Origin: Falciphora oryzae
Taxonomy: Eukaryota > Ascomycota > Sordariomycetes > Magnaporthales > Magnaporthaceae
Reading direction: 5' to 3'
NCBI GenBank assembly: GCA_000733355.1
Contig: JNVV01000008.1
Span: forward strand, 1,183,689-1,216,004
Length of the DNA: 32,316 nucleotides
Below the pieces are notes generated by a model. The model was not told where the DNA came from, ran no database searches, and saw nothing but the letters and a program-made list of their open reading frames with translations. The position numbers were made by a program, and so were the translations under genes. Below, piece after piece: positions 21,075 to 32,316 of the stretch. Numbering within the stretch: position 1 is the stretch's first letter; every line of letters begins with the position of its first letter.

Positions 21075-21962
21075 CTATTTCAGAACAGCTTGCAGACTCT
21101 CGAGCACCTAGTTAGACAAAGCCCATGTTAGCACGCCGCACCTGATATTGGTGGGGCTGAGCGCTCGGTTCCAAACTCACCTCCAGCTCAATCTTGGCCT
21201 CTGCAATGTCCTGCTCGCTTCCGCTGCCGTTGGCCACCTTCTGGGCCTCGGCGATCTGGGCCTTGACGGCATCGGCGCTGAAGTCCTCGAGGGGAAAGCC
21301 CTCGACGGCGTTGATGCTCATCTGCGAGTTGGGCTGGACGATGGCGAAGCCGCCCGACACTGTAACGGTTGCGCACCATGGTTAGTCATGACGGAGGCGG
21401 GTTTGGGAAAGGCGGCTGGCGACGTCGGGAGCCGCCAGAGCGACGGGCATGGGTGATAACGCACGGAAGAACTGCTTGCTGCCCCCGCTCTCCTCAACGA
21501 CCTCGACCAGGCCGGGCTTGAGCTGCTCCATCGAGGGGACGTGGTTGGCCAGGACGCCCATCTCGCCCGACTCGGCGGGGATGTTGACTTGCACGACATC
21601 CTGGGACTTGTATATGGACTGCGTGGGCGCAAGTTGAGCGTTAGCCTCTGCGGCTCGGGCGGGACACTCGCGATGCTGCTCGTGGGCTTTGTTTGGCATC
21701 CCAACTGAGGGGAGATGTGGGCACCATCATACCTGGTGGGGAAGCGACAAGCTCAGCTTGATCTGCTCTGTGGGTTAGCATTGGGATTGCCTGATGGGCG
21801 CATCGCAGAACATAGCAAAGACAGAAAAAAAAGTCGCGCTTGGGGCCGGGGAAAGCTCGCCTTGTCGGAAACGGCCTCGGCATAGCCTCTCCGCTGCAGC
21901 GGTACTCGGACGGCTGACGGGCGGGCCCGGAGGGCTGCACGGGCGACACGGAGCGAGTTCAT
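21075..21962 (-). CDS. atp16: ATP synthase F1 delta subunit, mitochondrial
   Basis: 165-aa central-stalk subunit (equivalent to bacterial epsilon) of mitochondrial F1Fo-ATP synthase. Five exons: 21962-21861, 21762-21733 (30 nt), 21618-21465, 21359-21181 and 21107-21075. The spliced protein starts with an Arg/Ala presequence ending near QRRGYAEA, then SDKIKLSLSLPHQSIYKSQD, DVVQVNIPAESGEMGVLANH, QFFLSGGFAIVQPNS, NAVEGFPLEDFSADAV and a C-terminal helix pair ending VLESLQAVLK. It aligns throughout with remembered fungal delta subunits at normal length. Introns 2-4 are GT-AG. Intron 1 begins GCGAGC directly after the AAG codon for SDK and ends GAGCAG after a GCTAAC branch point, so it appears to be a GC-AG intron; no GT donor in the right frame is near. 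The ATG context is ACCATGA. Confidence 0.96.
21763..21860 (-). other. Apparent GC-AG intron in atp16
   Basis: 98-nt intron with 5' boundary AAG|GCGAGC and 3' boundary GAGCAG|ATC, and branch point GCTAAC about 12-17 nt before the acceptor. Reading frame and family conservation (SDK|IKLSL) fix both ends. GC donors are a known minority class. Confidence 0.85.
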
Positions 21963-23250
21963 GGTTATGTCGTCGGCCAATTGGCTGGGTTGGGATATTG
22001 ACCTCTGTTGCAGAGACGGACGTCGTCGACGGAGAGATCGGTGAAATATGCTGCTCGACAATTTGCCGTGGCCCGCTGAGCCGATGCTTCGATAACGTGA
22101 CTTGAAACGTGATCTCACGGGCTGGTTCATGCGCAAATCTCTGTGCTCTGGCCAGCCACACAACACAAGTGAGCCACTCACGTTCACATAAAAAAAAAAC
22201 GGGACACAGAGGGAAAGTGACTTCGGTAGAAGTTTTTATTCCCCTCCCAATCCCTCAGTTTATCAGGAAAGAAAAAAGGAAAATTAATGCGAGTGATCGC
22301 ACGGGCTTCTAATTTACTTCTATGTATTTTTCAAAGTATTAAACTGCGCAGAACTACACCCTTTTGGAAGGTTGCTTATTCGTGTCGATGTACTAGCAGG
22401 AGTGCCACCTTCTGGTGTCCCGTTTTTTTTTTTATGTGAACGTTCCACTCTACCATTGTGGCAGACACAACAAATTTGCCCATCTTGTAAGTCATGTTCA
22501 TGTCACGTGCTGGCGCATCTTGAGTTTGCGGAAACCTGCAACAACAAGAATCAGCTCAGTTGAAGAGAGGTTGGAGAGGGGACGGCCGCATCCGACTGGG
22601 ACGGATGTGGCCCTGCCCGTCCTCTCGGCCCAATGATCCCCAGCGCATAGAAAATGGCGAAATAGGATCTCCCCTCCTCTCCCATTTCATAGCACCCATG
22701 GCAACAAACATGTTCGCATCACCAGCCACGCCGAATGCGGTCCGTTATGCGCGAATTCCCCTGAAGCTCCAGACTCGCATGTCTCCAGCGCACAGGGCAG
22801 ACGCCTGCGCGCTCATCCCGCTAAGCCTCGCCGGCGACGCCGTCATTGAACCTAGCTTTTGTATTTCGTGATTTACTTACGACATTGTCGCCCCTGAGAG
22901 AAACCCCCGGGTGGCTCACTCGGGCTGTTTCATCAGGCAGGGGATCGCTGTGGGGCATACTCTCCCACGAGGACGGGGCCAGACCTGGTCGGCTGGCGGT
23001 GGCCTGAAGCCTGAAGCCAGATGCAGCGACGTTACTTAACCTTCGGCTGCGCTAGCCTTCGTCGCTCGAGCGGAAAACAAGATTCCAACTTGTCCGGCTC
23101 GGATTAGTTTGCCCACTTGCCTGCCGGATTGCTCCCTCTCAACTTGGCCTGCATTTGTCGAGGTGGTGGGCACCTGGGTGAGGGTATTCGTGAGTGGTCG
23201 GCTCGGCAGCCGACCATATTCCACTCTCGATATCACGTCGGGTTGGCCAA

Positions 23251-23279
23251 CACAGACACACACACTCTCTCTCTCTCTC
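23251..23279. repeat. CA/CT dinucleotide microsatellite
   Basis: Short (CA)n passing into (CT)n in the gene-poor stretch. Non-coding. Confidence 0.8.
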
Positions 23280-24444
23280 GCCCTGTCACTCTTTTGCTTT
23301 GTCTTATAAATACAAACAAATATGCACTGGACAAGCTTTACCCGCCCGGCGCCCGCAAGTGGCGGGACGCCGAATGCAACACGAGACCCGCCAAACACAG
23401 CATGAGCTGCGTTCCATGTGAAGGACAGCGGCGGCGACGCCGCGCCCCCCGCGTTTCTCCTCGATGGGGGGCCCTTCATGTATGCTGCCCAGCGCGCCAT
23501 TGTCCGAAAACGGCAAGCCGGGGCCAGGGAGGTGCGGGGTTGGGTTGAGCTGGAGATCGCCCCCGGCCCATCATCGCCAATCGCCCTGATGATCTCTGCG
23601 CCGACTGGGCGCGACTGACCTGCCCTTAGCTTGCACCTATATACGCGTACCACGTTTCAGTATCGACAGCACCAGCCCACCAGGCGGGAACCAGCTGCGC
23701 GAGCAGATGCCTCTCGTCTTGGTCACCAACCAAATATGCGCGATGATGTGATTTTCCTTCTTTTCAGCAAGTCCTTCTCCTAGCTCCATCGGCCTACCTT
23801 ACCCAGTGCCAACCTCCTTCCAGGATCAACGGTGATCAGAAAGAGGTCATGCCCCCAAAAGCCACGCAAAGACCCTTTGGTTGACACAAGCTTCGCGAGC
23901 GGCACGTGGGTGGAGGCTAGCACCACAGCTGCAGCATCCACCCAAACGCGCTGACATGGGGTTTCCTCTCACAGCCCGCACATCACATGGCCCCACCGCT
24001 GCTGCAGCAGGCGACGGGGCAAACAAGGGACGCCGGGGTACCAGGATGTGACGATATGGTGTTCGGACGGATGGGGCGCGAGGGATATTTCTTTCCCTCC
24101 GCTGGAGACCTGGCCGCATGGGACAGCTGGAGAGGGTGACGTCGGCGAATCTCACAGCCGACTCCGATACCCAAGGCCAACCCGGCCCTCCAATCGTGCG
24201 GTGCTGTGCTGTGCTGTCATAGCACCAGGAGCAGGCCTCTGGGCTGTTGTTGTTACGGCATGCGAAGATTAATCAATGGACGGAGAACCCATCCACCCGC
24301 CACCCATCCATCATCCATCCACTCGCCCGCCCACCCACACTCGCACACACACCCAGCCATGACACGCTCAGCCATGCCGGCCGCGTCCTCTCCTTTTGCG
24401 GGCAAGGGGCCGATCGGGAGCGAGTCATCGGACGGACGGCTAGG

Positions 24445-24468
24445 TTTTTTTTTTTTTTTTTTTTTTTT
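24445..24468. repeat. Homopolymer tract of 24 T
   Basis: Second uninterrupted T run of the window, equal in length to the one at 6753-6776. Non-coding; possible nucleosome-excluding element or reverse-transcribed poly(A) scar, though I see no target-site duplication. Confidence 0.8.
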
Positions 24469-26949
24469 CTGCCGACGACCAGACCAAACAAAATAATCGA
24501 CACACTCCCTTCTCTCCTACTGGACCCCCCTTCCGGGCCCGGGCGACGTGATGCGAGCGGTCTGTTTCTGCGCTCTGAGCACAGCTCACAGCTGCAGCCA
24601 CTAGGCGAGCAGTGCTGCGCCGTGTGCAGAGCTCAGCGCTGGGGGTGGAGACCTGCAAAACATGACACCAAATCGCCATCCTCGACGGCCCAAACTAGTA
24701 GCTCCCTGCATACATAAGTTCCGCGTAATTACTGCAGTTGCGGTAACGATGTTTGTCTGCAATGTAGGAGAGAGGGGGAGGGCATGGGTTGGAACGCGAA
24801 AAAGGGTCCTAGGGATCGGCAAGCCACAGGCCACGGGGAGCAATGGATGGAGGAAACGGAACGCGGCACCGTGCCGGTGGCGCCACATCGTTGTTTCAAC
24901 CCTTTTTTCTGCTTCTTGGTTTTTATTTTGGCGTCTTGCGTGGTCCGTGCGATGTTGTGCGCGCACGCCTACCTGCAGGCGGGTGTCCTTTTCCTTGTGT
25001 CCGTCCCTATCCGTTTCATTGCCCTAGCGGCATCACTGGCCTATTGAACTCAACCAGGTGGACCAAGGCCCGGTGCTGGCATGTCCGTCTCTGGTGCTGG
25101 GCGACGGGTAATGTCGGTTTCCTGTTTTTCCTTCTGGTGTCTCCCTAGTTCTTGGTTCCCGTGCCAGATGAGCTCATCGCTCGAGGCGAGCAGCCTGTCA
25201 GCTAGTCACCCAGTGTGTCAGTTCTGTTATTTGGCGCAGGCTCCGAAAGACTGCATCTGCTCACCACCGGCACACACATGCCTTGCTCAATGCGACCACA
25301 CATCTTGATGCGTGGGTGTGGGATGGGGTGGGGGTAAGGTCGGAACTACTACCTCGACCAGCCCTCACCCCACATCGCGTATACGCACGCACATGGGCAG
25401 GTGGGTACGAGGTCGTTATGTAGATGTAAGTAAGTGCCCGCACCTCTTCCGAAGCTCGCCGGGATTCACTCGGGGTTCCATCCGGCCCTGATGCTACGGA
25501 GGCCCCTAGGGCTACCCCCAGGCTGTACCTACCTAGCTGGACGTGCTAGAGTACGTGTGCCAGTGGGACGCAGAGTGGATAGCACGAGCTGCACGCACAC
25601 CGTTCGGCACATCCAGATTCACCGCTTAATTGGGGGTGGGAACTGGAAGCCCGCGGGCTCCTGAGCGGTCTGGCGTGCCAGACGCGCAGCTCCGAGATGC
25701 AAAAGCTTAGGTTATCCTGTTTGACAGCAGCATGGTGGAACGTCGGGGCTCAACCGCATCACGCCTGCTTTGCTGACGACGCGAGGGACTAGGCATGGTG
25801 TGCCGCTGAGGAGAGGGTAGCGTCCTGCGCCAATTCCGAGCGGTCAACTGGGTCAACACAGCTGTCAGAGCAGTCCGGAATGACAGCACAGCACCTCCAG
25901 ATTAATTATCCTCTAGCCAAGGGCACCATGGAATTGGAATCGCGGCGCACGTTGCTAGACAGGGGCGGTGTCTGGCTGGGGCGCGCGCTGAAGACGGCGG
26001 ATCGGTTGAAGGAAATTAATGCCTCCCAATAGACCAAAACAACGGGCGGGCTGGCTAGACCGATCGCGGATGGCCGCTTCTAGAATGTATTCGGACGACA
26101 CATGTGCATGGCCTTTCCCAGTCCGGCGGTCAGTGTCGAAGGGGGTGCCATAGTTGCAAGCGAAGCGAAGCACAAAGGCTTTGCGAAAGGTTGCCCCCAG
26201 TCCCCCGTCCTCGTGTGTTTTACCACGTTGGCAAGGGCCAATACAAACAGGAGACGTAGGAATTGTCAGCACACCAGGCCTTACTACGCAGAGCCGGTAC
26301 CCGTACTGTACCGGACCGAGGCAAATGCCACTTCCCAATCCCTCCCCCGCGGGTGATTCATGTCTGACTCCGCAACTTGCCGCTGAAAATCTTTTTCTCT
26401 TTCAATGAATTGAAGCATTGGGGCACGCAGGTGGGACCCTCGCACTCCTCAATATTTTGCGACCCAGTTGGTGTCGACGGGTCGATCGCAGCTTCATGTG
26501 GCCGGGTGGGCCCCCCATGCACACCAAGACGGTCTAGTGATGGGTGAACGTGCGGGCAGGCAGTTGAGCCGCCTGGTGCGTCGTTGGCTGCGCGCGTGTG
26601 GACGCGGCAGTGGAGGTATTCCGTGCTACCTGGCTGGCTCAGTACTGTGCCATTTTAGCGCGATCCTGGCCTACGGTGCACCTACAGTGCGGGCTCCTTT
26701 AGTGACGTACCCACCAGCGAATTGAGGAGTTTGCATCCATCGGAAGGGGCGAAATTCCGCAGTGGTCAGCTTGCCTCGCCCAGCCCAGCTGCCCTTTCGC
26801 ACATCGTCCATTGGAGTGGGAAGGCCTTTCGTCTTCACCGTCGGCTGGACCCTGCATTGTTGTTTCGTCGTGCAAATGCGGCTGGGGGCCATTCAGGAGC
26901 CCAGCATTTGATTTGGATCGGCGTGCCAACCTCAAGAGGCGTCACGGTC

Positions 26950-27011
26950 AAAAAGAGGAAAGAAAAAAGGAAGGAAAAAAAGAAGGGAAAAAAAAAAAGA
27001 AGAGGAAAAGG
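26950..27011. repeat. Purine-rich A/G tract
   Basis: About 60 nt of almost only A and G on the plus strand (AAAGAGGAAAG type words with runs of A). Can form unusual DNA structure; no coding evidence. Confidence 0.7.
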
Positions 27012-27953
27012 GAATTTCGCTCGGAAGGACCCAGCCGTTAGGAGCAAGTCAGGGGCCCCCTGGACCCTAGTCCCTTTCTGGCTCGACACCGGTGTCTGCG
27101 AAAGAAAGGCCGGTGCTAGTGCGGTACGATTGATGATAAACACAACCACCCCTCCCACCAACTCCCGCTGCTGACCCTGGGTTTTCTGGCCATCGTCAAT
27201 TTCTCTTGCTTGTGGCCAAACCCCGTCTGGCGGCGAGTCGAGGCCACAACGCTGCCACTTTCCACGGCTTTGTCACACAACTCTTTCGTATTCAAACTTT
27301 TATTTCATCTTTCCAACCCACCCGCTTCCGAATCCCAAGTTGGCACGGACGACCAGACAAACAGACAGACACCCTCGTCCGCACCCACGCAGCGAGAGAC
27401 AGAGGAACGCATCCTCCCACACAACCTACTCGCACCCTTCTATACCTCACCACCGACCTGTCGCCTGCTCTTGACGATGATCTCCATGTTATAGCGAGAC
27501 GGTCCTTAGGGACACTACCGATAGTCGTGGATATCTCCTCCGACTGCACAGCTTCTCAGCAACGGACATCGTCCAGATCTGCTGTTTGCCGTGCACTACA
27601 TTCCACTCACCTCACCGCACTTGGAACCTTTGCTAGCATTGGTCCATCCGCGATAGTAAGACTGCTCCGGATCTGACTATTTCTTAAGTGCCTTGTCCTC
27701 CGTCGACAACAACAAGGACCGGGCACACGAGAACTTTCTCCTGCTTCGCCTCATCACTTGCACGGAATATACCCAATCTGGCAGTGTGGGCCATTCTTGT
27801 TCATCATTCTTGACCATATCATCCTCTCTTCTACTCGCATTTAATCCTCTTACTACTCACGAGGCTTTTCTTCCCCTTTGTTCTCGTCACCGGACCATTT
27901 CCATTCTTTCTTCTTCCCTTTGGAGCAAGCATAGGAAACAAGTCATACCGGCA

Positions 27954-30116
27954 ATGCAGAACCACAAGCCACAAGATTTCCCCTCGGCGAGCCTGCTGGC
28001 CTTGCACGCCAGCACGCCCGCCGTGGCTTCGAAGGCAGAAGAAGAGCCATCTACTGATGCCGACGAACCCCCAGACGAACGTCCCCTGGGACTGTCTCCA
28101 ACATCCAAGCGCTTCCAGAAGTCGACCGTCCGCCGGGCGCCCGAGTGCTACCCGTCCCTGTTGACGAAGGCTCTTCAGAGCCACTCTGAGGACGACTCCT
28201 TCGAGGGTCCAGTGGATCTGCGTCGGAGTTCCAGGCGCCGGCGCTCGCTTGCTAGCAACATCAGCGTCGCCTCTACCGCCGATCTCAGCTGCGATACGGC
28301 CCTAACCACGCCGGCTCGTACAAGCTCGCCGAGCCCACGTCTGCCTCAGGAGTCGTTCACTGCCGACGCGGGACTTGTTGCCGTCAAGGCATCAACGCCA
28401 ACTGACGTCGCTCCTCAGAATGGAGAGAAGAAGCGGTGCATATCGTTTGCCTGCGCCGCCGCGCCGCAGCGCCGTGCTCCATCAGAGGTAGTGGCGCCCA
28501 AGCCTGTCCCAACCATCGTTGCACCCAAGCGGCCCTGCATCAAGTTTGCCTGTGTTGCTGGGCAGCCAGACACCCCGCAGCAAGCCGCTCCGAAGACCCG
28601 GGCCTCGGAGGGCAACGTGACGCTGTCTGCAGCTCCAAGGAAAATCCGCTCACCCTCGACGAACTCCCGCTCCAACCGATCTGTCACGCCCAAGAGATCG
28701 TCAAACAACAACGCCACCGTTCGTTTCCGGAATTTCCTGTCGGCCGGCCCGAACGATCTCAAGGACGAGGCCTCTCGATTTCACGAGTTTGCAACTGACG
28801 AGGTCCAGGAGGATGACTGGATCCGCCAAGACACCGTGAATGCGCAGCGAAGGTTGACCATCGAGGACACTCTCCAGATGGAGCTGGCCATCAGCCGGCT
28901 TGGCAAGGAGGCTGAGGAAGAGGCCGAGCAGGAAGAGGCGGATGCCGGTGAGGCTGATCTGGCAGACGACGCGGACGATATTGACGACGACGACGACGAT
29001 GATGAGGCTGGTGACGACGAGGAAGATGTCGACCTTGATGACGCCTGGGCGGGCGATGATGGGTCGGAATACGAGTCCTCGGAAGGATACCGCACCGACG
29101 AGGAAGCTGGATTTGCCGAGTCCGATGACGACGACGACGACGGGCTGGTGCTGTGGTCGACCAGCGGCCATTCAGCGGCTACCAAAATTGCCGCCGGCTC
29201 GTTCCAGCGTCGTGTCTCCCTCGGCGATCTCTCGGATTCGTCTGCCTTCTCTCCCGGCCATGCGACGTCGTCCCGGCGCAGGGTGTCGCGCTCGTCACCT
29301 CGTACCGCTGTCCGCCCTGATACCCCTGACCTCCCCGACAGCACCGATTTCGTGTGCGGGACCCTGGACGAGGATCGACCACTCGAAGAGGCGTACCTGA
29401 CTTGCATCAATGCTCGCAAGACTGAGAAGCTCCGCCTGATTCCGCAGGACATCGACCCTAGCTTCCCGACCTCGGAACCCGAGGACGAGGACGACGAGTC
29501 GTTCAGGCCCCTGCGCCGGAACAGCGAGGAGCATGTGTGGCTTCACGGTGAGATCGAGGGCCTTGACCTGGACGACGATCACGTCGAACGGCGCAAGAAG
29601 AAGGTCGACTCGCCCAAGCGCCTGCACTCTCCTCCTCCGAGGGCCCGAGGCAGGTCGCCGCCTCCCCGTCGTCTGTTCGACCGGCACTCGCCGCCTCGCC
29701 GGCTGCGATCCCCGCCGCCTCCTCAGTCTACTGTCTCTCCCCACGCGTCTCCAATTCACGGTGGTCAACGAGTCACCTTCAAGGCGCTGGCCTTCCGCCC
29801 CGGCCTGACCCACACCAAGTCACTACCCAGGGCGCCCGCCCTGATGGGACACCTCAAGTCATCGCATCACCGCAAGAAGCCCGCCGCGGCCTCCAAGGAG
29901 GGACACGTTCGCGGAGCCATTGACATTGTCAAGGGCTTGGAGCAGCGGCGTCAGCGCCGCAGGGAAAAGTTCAAGGAGAAGCAGTGCAACCGTGCCCGGA
30001 AGGGACTGGCACACGAGCGGCGTCCGCAGCCCGGCGAGGGAGCCGAACGGATGAGGGAGCTGGGCTTGCTGATGGCTGGCAAGCTCAGCCCAAGAAATTA
30101 TGTTCTTTCCGTCTGA
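27954..30116 (+). CDS. Large acidic fungal protein, DUF2457-like
   Basis: Single-exon 720-aa protein. The start is the first in-frame ATG (MQNHKPQDF) after 261 nt of open but Met-less leader. Visible parts: Ser/Arg-rich N-terminal half with a repeated short motif, KRCISFACA at about 160-168 and RPCIKFACV at about 193-201; a VRFRNFL segment at about 256; a strongly acidic region at about 317-396 with two Asp runs; a following folded-looking part (VLWSTSGHSAAT, RRVSLGDLS, LEEAYLTCINARK); Ser-Pro-Arg-Pro repeats at about 553-600; and a basic C-terminus with DIVKGLEQRRQRRREKFKEK. This fits my memory of the fungal DUF2457 family, whose function is unknown. The acidic block, NLS-like basic runs and SP sites suggest a nuclear phosphoprotein, which is inference. 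Confidence 0.88.
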   Translation: MQNHKPQDFPSASLLALHASTPAVASKAEEEPSTDADEPPDERPLGLSPTSKRFQKSTVRRAPECYPSLLTKALQSHSEDDSFEGPVDLRRSSRRRRSLASNISVASTADLSCDTALTTPARTSSPSPRLPQESFTADAGLVAVKASTPTDVAPQNGEKKRCISFACAAAPQRRAPSEVVAPKPVPTIVAPKRPCIKFACVAGQPDTPQQAAPKTRASEGNVTLSAAPRKIRSPSTNSRSNRSVTPKRSSNNNATVRFRNFLSAGPNDLKDEASRFHEFATDEVQEDDWIRQDTVNAQRRLTIEDTLQMELAISRLGKEAEEEAEQEEADAGEADLADDADDIDDDDDDDEAGDDEEDVDLDDAWAGDDGSEYESSEGYRTDEEAGFAESDDDDDDGLVLWSTSGHSAATKIAAGSFQRRVSLGDLSDSSAFSPGHATSSRRRVSRSSPRTAVRPDTPDLPDSTDFVCGTLDEDRPLEEAYLTCINARKTEKLRLIPQDIDPSFPTSEPEDEDDESFRPLRRNSEEHVWLHGEIEGLDLDDDHVERRKKKVDSPKRLHSPPPRARGRSPPPRRLFDRHSPPRRLRSPPPPQSTVSPHASPIHGGQRVTFKALAFRPGLTHTKSLPRAPALMGHLKSSHHRKKPAAASKEGHVRGAIDIVKGLEQRRQRRREKFKEKQCNRARKGLAHERRPQPGEGAERMRELGLLMAGKLSPRNYVLSV

Positions 30117-31574
30117 TTTGGGCATCATCGTCCTCATCGCCGGATCGTCATTCATCATTTATCTTTTGTCGCTTATATCATCATTCAAGGCGCATCATCG
30201 GGAAGGGGGGCATCGCACAACAAGGAGTTGCAAGCGAAACGGGAGGCCAGCATTGAATTTACCATTTGATTTCCTCTTTTTCCTTTGGTGGCAACATAAT
30301 CTTTTTCTGTCTTTTTCTTATTGCCTTTACCACTCTACGCATCTTTAGTATCACGTCGTCCTTTCCTATCCTCTTCTGATTTCTCTTCTTCCGATCTCTC
30401 AAGCTTGAGTTTTCGTCCGTACATATATTGAGACTTGGGAGGTTCTTTTTTTCTGCTCTCTTTTTCTCCGAGCCTCTTTTTGCCGATCACGAACGCTCTC
30501 CGGCATTTAAGCATCTTCCCCTGGGTGGCCCCATTGCTTCATACACAATGCCTTCTGCTGTTCCACGCATTCAAACCAGTCATCGCGCGCATTTCACAAT
30601 TCTGATACCCGTGCATGGGGAGCGAGGGTTGCAGTCATGGAATCTTGCATTCAATCAAGGGTGGCTTTTCCCCATGTTTCCCTCTTCTTCCTTTCTTCTT
30701 TCTACTTTTCTTGGCGGTGCATTGGCTGGACATCGACTCGGAACCAAGCCGATCTTTGTAGGTAGCCCGGGATGGATGAGGGGGTGTTTGAGAAATTGAT
30801 CGCATTCCCTCGTGAACCTTGAGATCCTCGATTATACTTGTCCGTCTTCACGTTGTTGCTTTATATTCAAATTGCCGCCGAGCTCGCGCTAGGGTCATGT
30901 TCAGCCATATATGTGTTTGTGAGCGTGTGCGCCTGAACCCTGTAGGTCGGTGCCAGGTACCTAGACTAAGATGTCGAATACAGATGCAGTCAAATGTTAT
31001 CGTCTCATCACTGACTGACCTGAGGAGACCGGGATTGTGCGGGCTTCTCGTTGTTTGAGTCTGTGTCTATGCCTGTGGCGAAATGGCTGGTGGCGCCACT
31101 GACCTTCTCTTGTTGGGCTGTTGTGTTGCCTGCCACGTTGCCTGCCACCTAGGTGTGGCTGGCCCAAGCGGCCAGTGTCACTCCCGCTCACTGACTCGCT
31201 GCCTCGGAAACAAGGCAGCAATCATGGTATGGAATACGCCCCGACGCTCAGGAGGCCAGCTTTGCGAGGTGGCACAGTGCCGTGATAAATCGCCCATGAC
31301 CACCCGGAGCTCCCGTCTCAGGAACTCGGACCCTCTGGCTTGATGGACATTTTGAACCCGCGCAGCAACCTGTCGAATCTGTCAACGCTTCCCTTCCTCA
31401 CCCATCTCAACTCTCCTGCCTCGGTGGTGAGCCACCCTCCCGACCGCCATCTCGACGCCGCAGCTATCTGGTGCAAGAACCAAAGCCCGACACCTCGACC
31501 GACCGACCTCTTCCGCCACCACAGGCCAGAAAAAAAAAAATAATAAATAACAGGCGATACGCCTCGCCGCCGCC
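30117..31574. other. Intergenic between DUF2457-like gene and sar1
   Basis: Both flanking genes are on the plus strand. The first several hundred bp are T-rich with TTTTTCTT words and fit a 3' UTR and terminator region. The last 230 bp is the C/T-rich sar1 leader, ending in an A-rich stretch (31529-31550) just before the start codon. No gene seen. Confidence 0.6.

Positions 31575-32316
<742 letters not shown>

Larger units (their letters stand above)
21963..27953. other. Gene-poor stretch of about 6 kb between divergent genes
   Basis: I find no ORF with a recognisable domain, no spliceable gene model and no tRNA or rRNA. The left end should hold the atp16 promoter. The right end, from about 27190, is pyrimidine-rich and probably the leader and promoter of the gene at 27954; its frame is open without a Met from 27693. 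Other contents: CA/CT microsatellite at 23251-23279, TATA-like TTATAAATA at about 23304-23312, 24-T run at 24445-24468, purine-rich A/G tract at 26950-27011. Many open frames (for example 23036-23653 minus) are low-information GC-rich frames. Confidence 0.55.

Noticed and set aside
23036..23653. 205-aa minus-strand open frame in the gene-poor stretch
   Set aside because: Includes microsatellite-derived residues (RERESVCVCV) and no family features; probably chance.

Overview
The window looks like nuclear DNA of a filamentous ascomycete (Pezizomycotina, probably Sordariomycetes). Genes are GC-rich and separated by long pyrimidine-rich leaders. They are interrupted by short GT-AG introns of about 65-130 nt, often with a CTAAC or CTGAC branch point, and the proteins are fungal housekeeping families. 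I see no transposon, CRISPR array, rRNA or convincing tRNA. All exon structures were built by hand from splice signals, reading-frame continuity and remembered family sequence.

Layout: a partial minus-strand DRG/Rbg1 GTPase (1-457) with two 21-nt coding exons; a 1676-aa minus-strand ankyrin/coiled-coil protein resembling the Set3-complex subunit Hos4 (1072-6189); an ALKBH6-type dioxygenase on plus (7982-8931) whose stop lies 11 bp from the stop of a convergent Dfg10-type polyprenol reductase (8943-9975, minus); an IAH1-type SGNH esterase on plus (11113-12168) whose first coding exon is only ATG ACG; a 633-aa plus-strand protein (13949-15917) with a likely degenerate retropepsin-like domain; an isochorismatase-family hydrolase on minus (16600-17423); a minus-strand zinc-binding, low-complexity protein (18307-20373) whose single frame is crossed by two TAG codons; F1-ATP synthase delta subunit on minus (21075-21962) with an apparent GC-AG intron; a gene-poor stretch of about 6 kb (21963-27953); a 720-aa acidic DUF2457-like protein on plus (27954-30116); and the 5' part of the COPII GTPase Sar1 on plus (31575 to the window end).

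The genes do not form a pathway or cluster. They cover translation (DRG), chromatin (Hos4-like), oxidation chemistry (ALKBH6), dolichol synthesis, ester hydrolysis, mitochondrial ATP synthesis and ER export. No new multi-gene system is evident. The items most worth a second look are the two in-frame TAG codons in the zinc-binding gene, the catalytically degenerate protease-like fold at 13949-15917, the GC-AG intron in atp16, the very small coding exons, the perfect inverted repeat at 20731-20760 and the gene-poor 6 kb.
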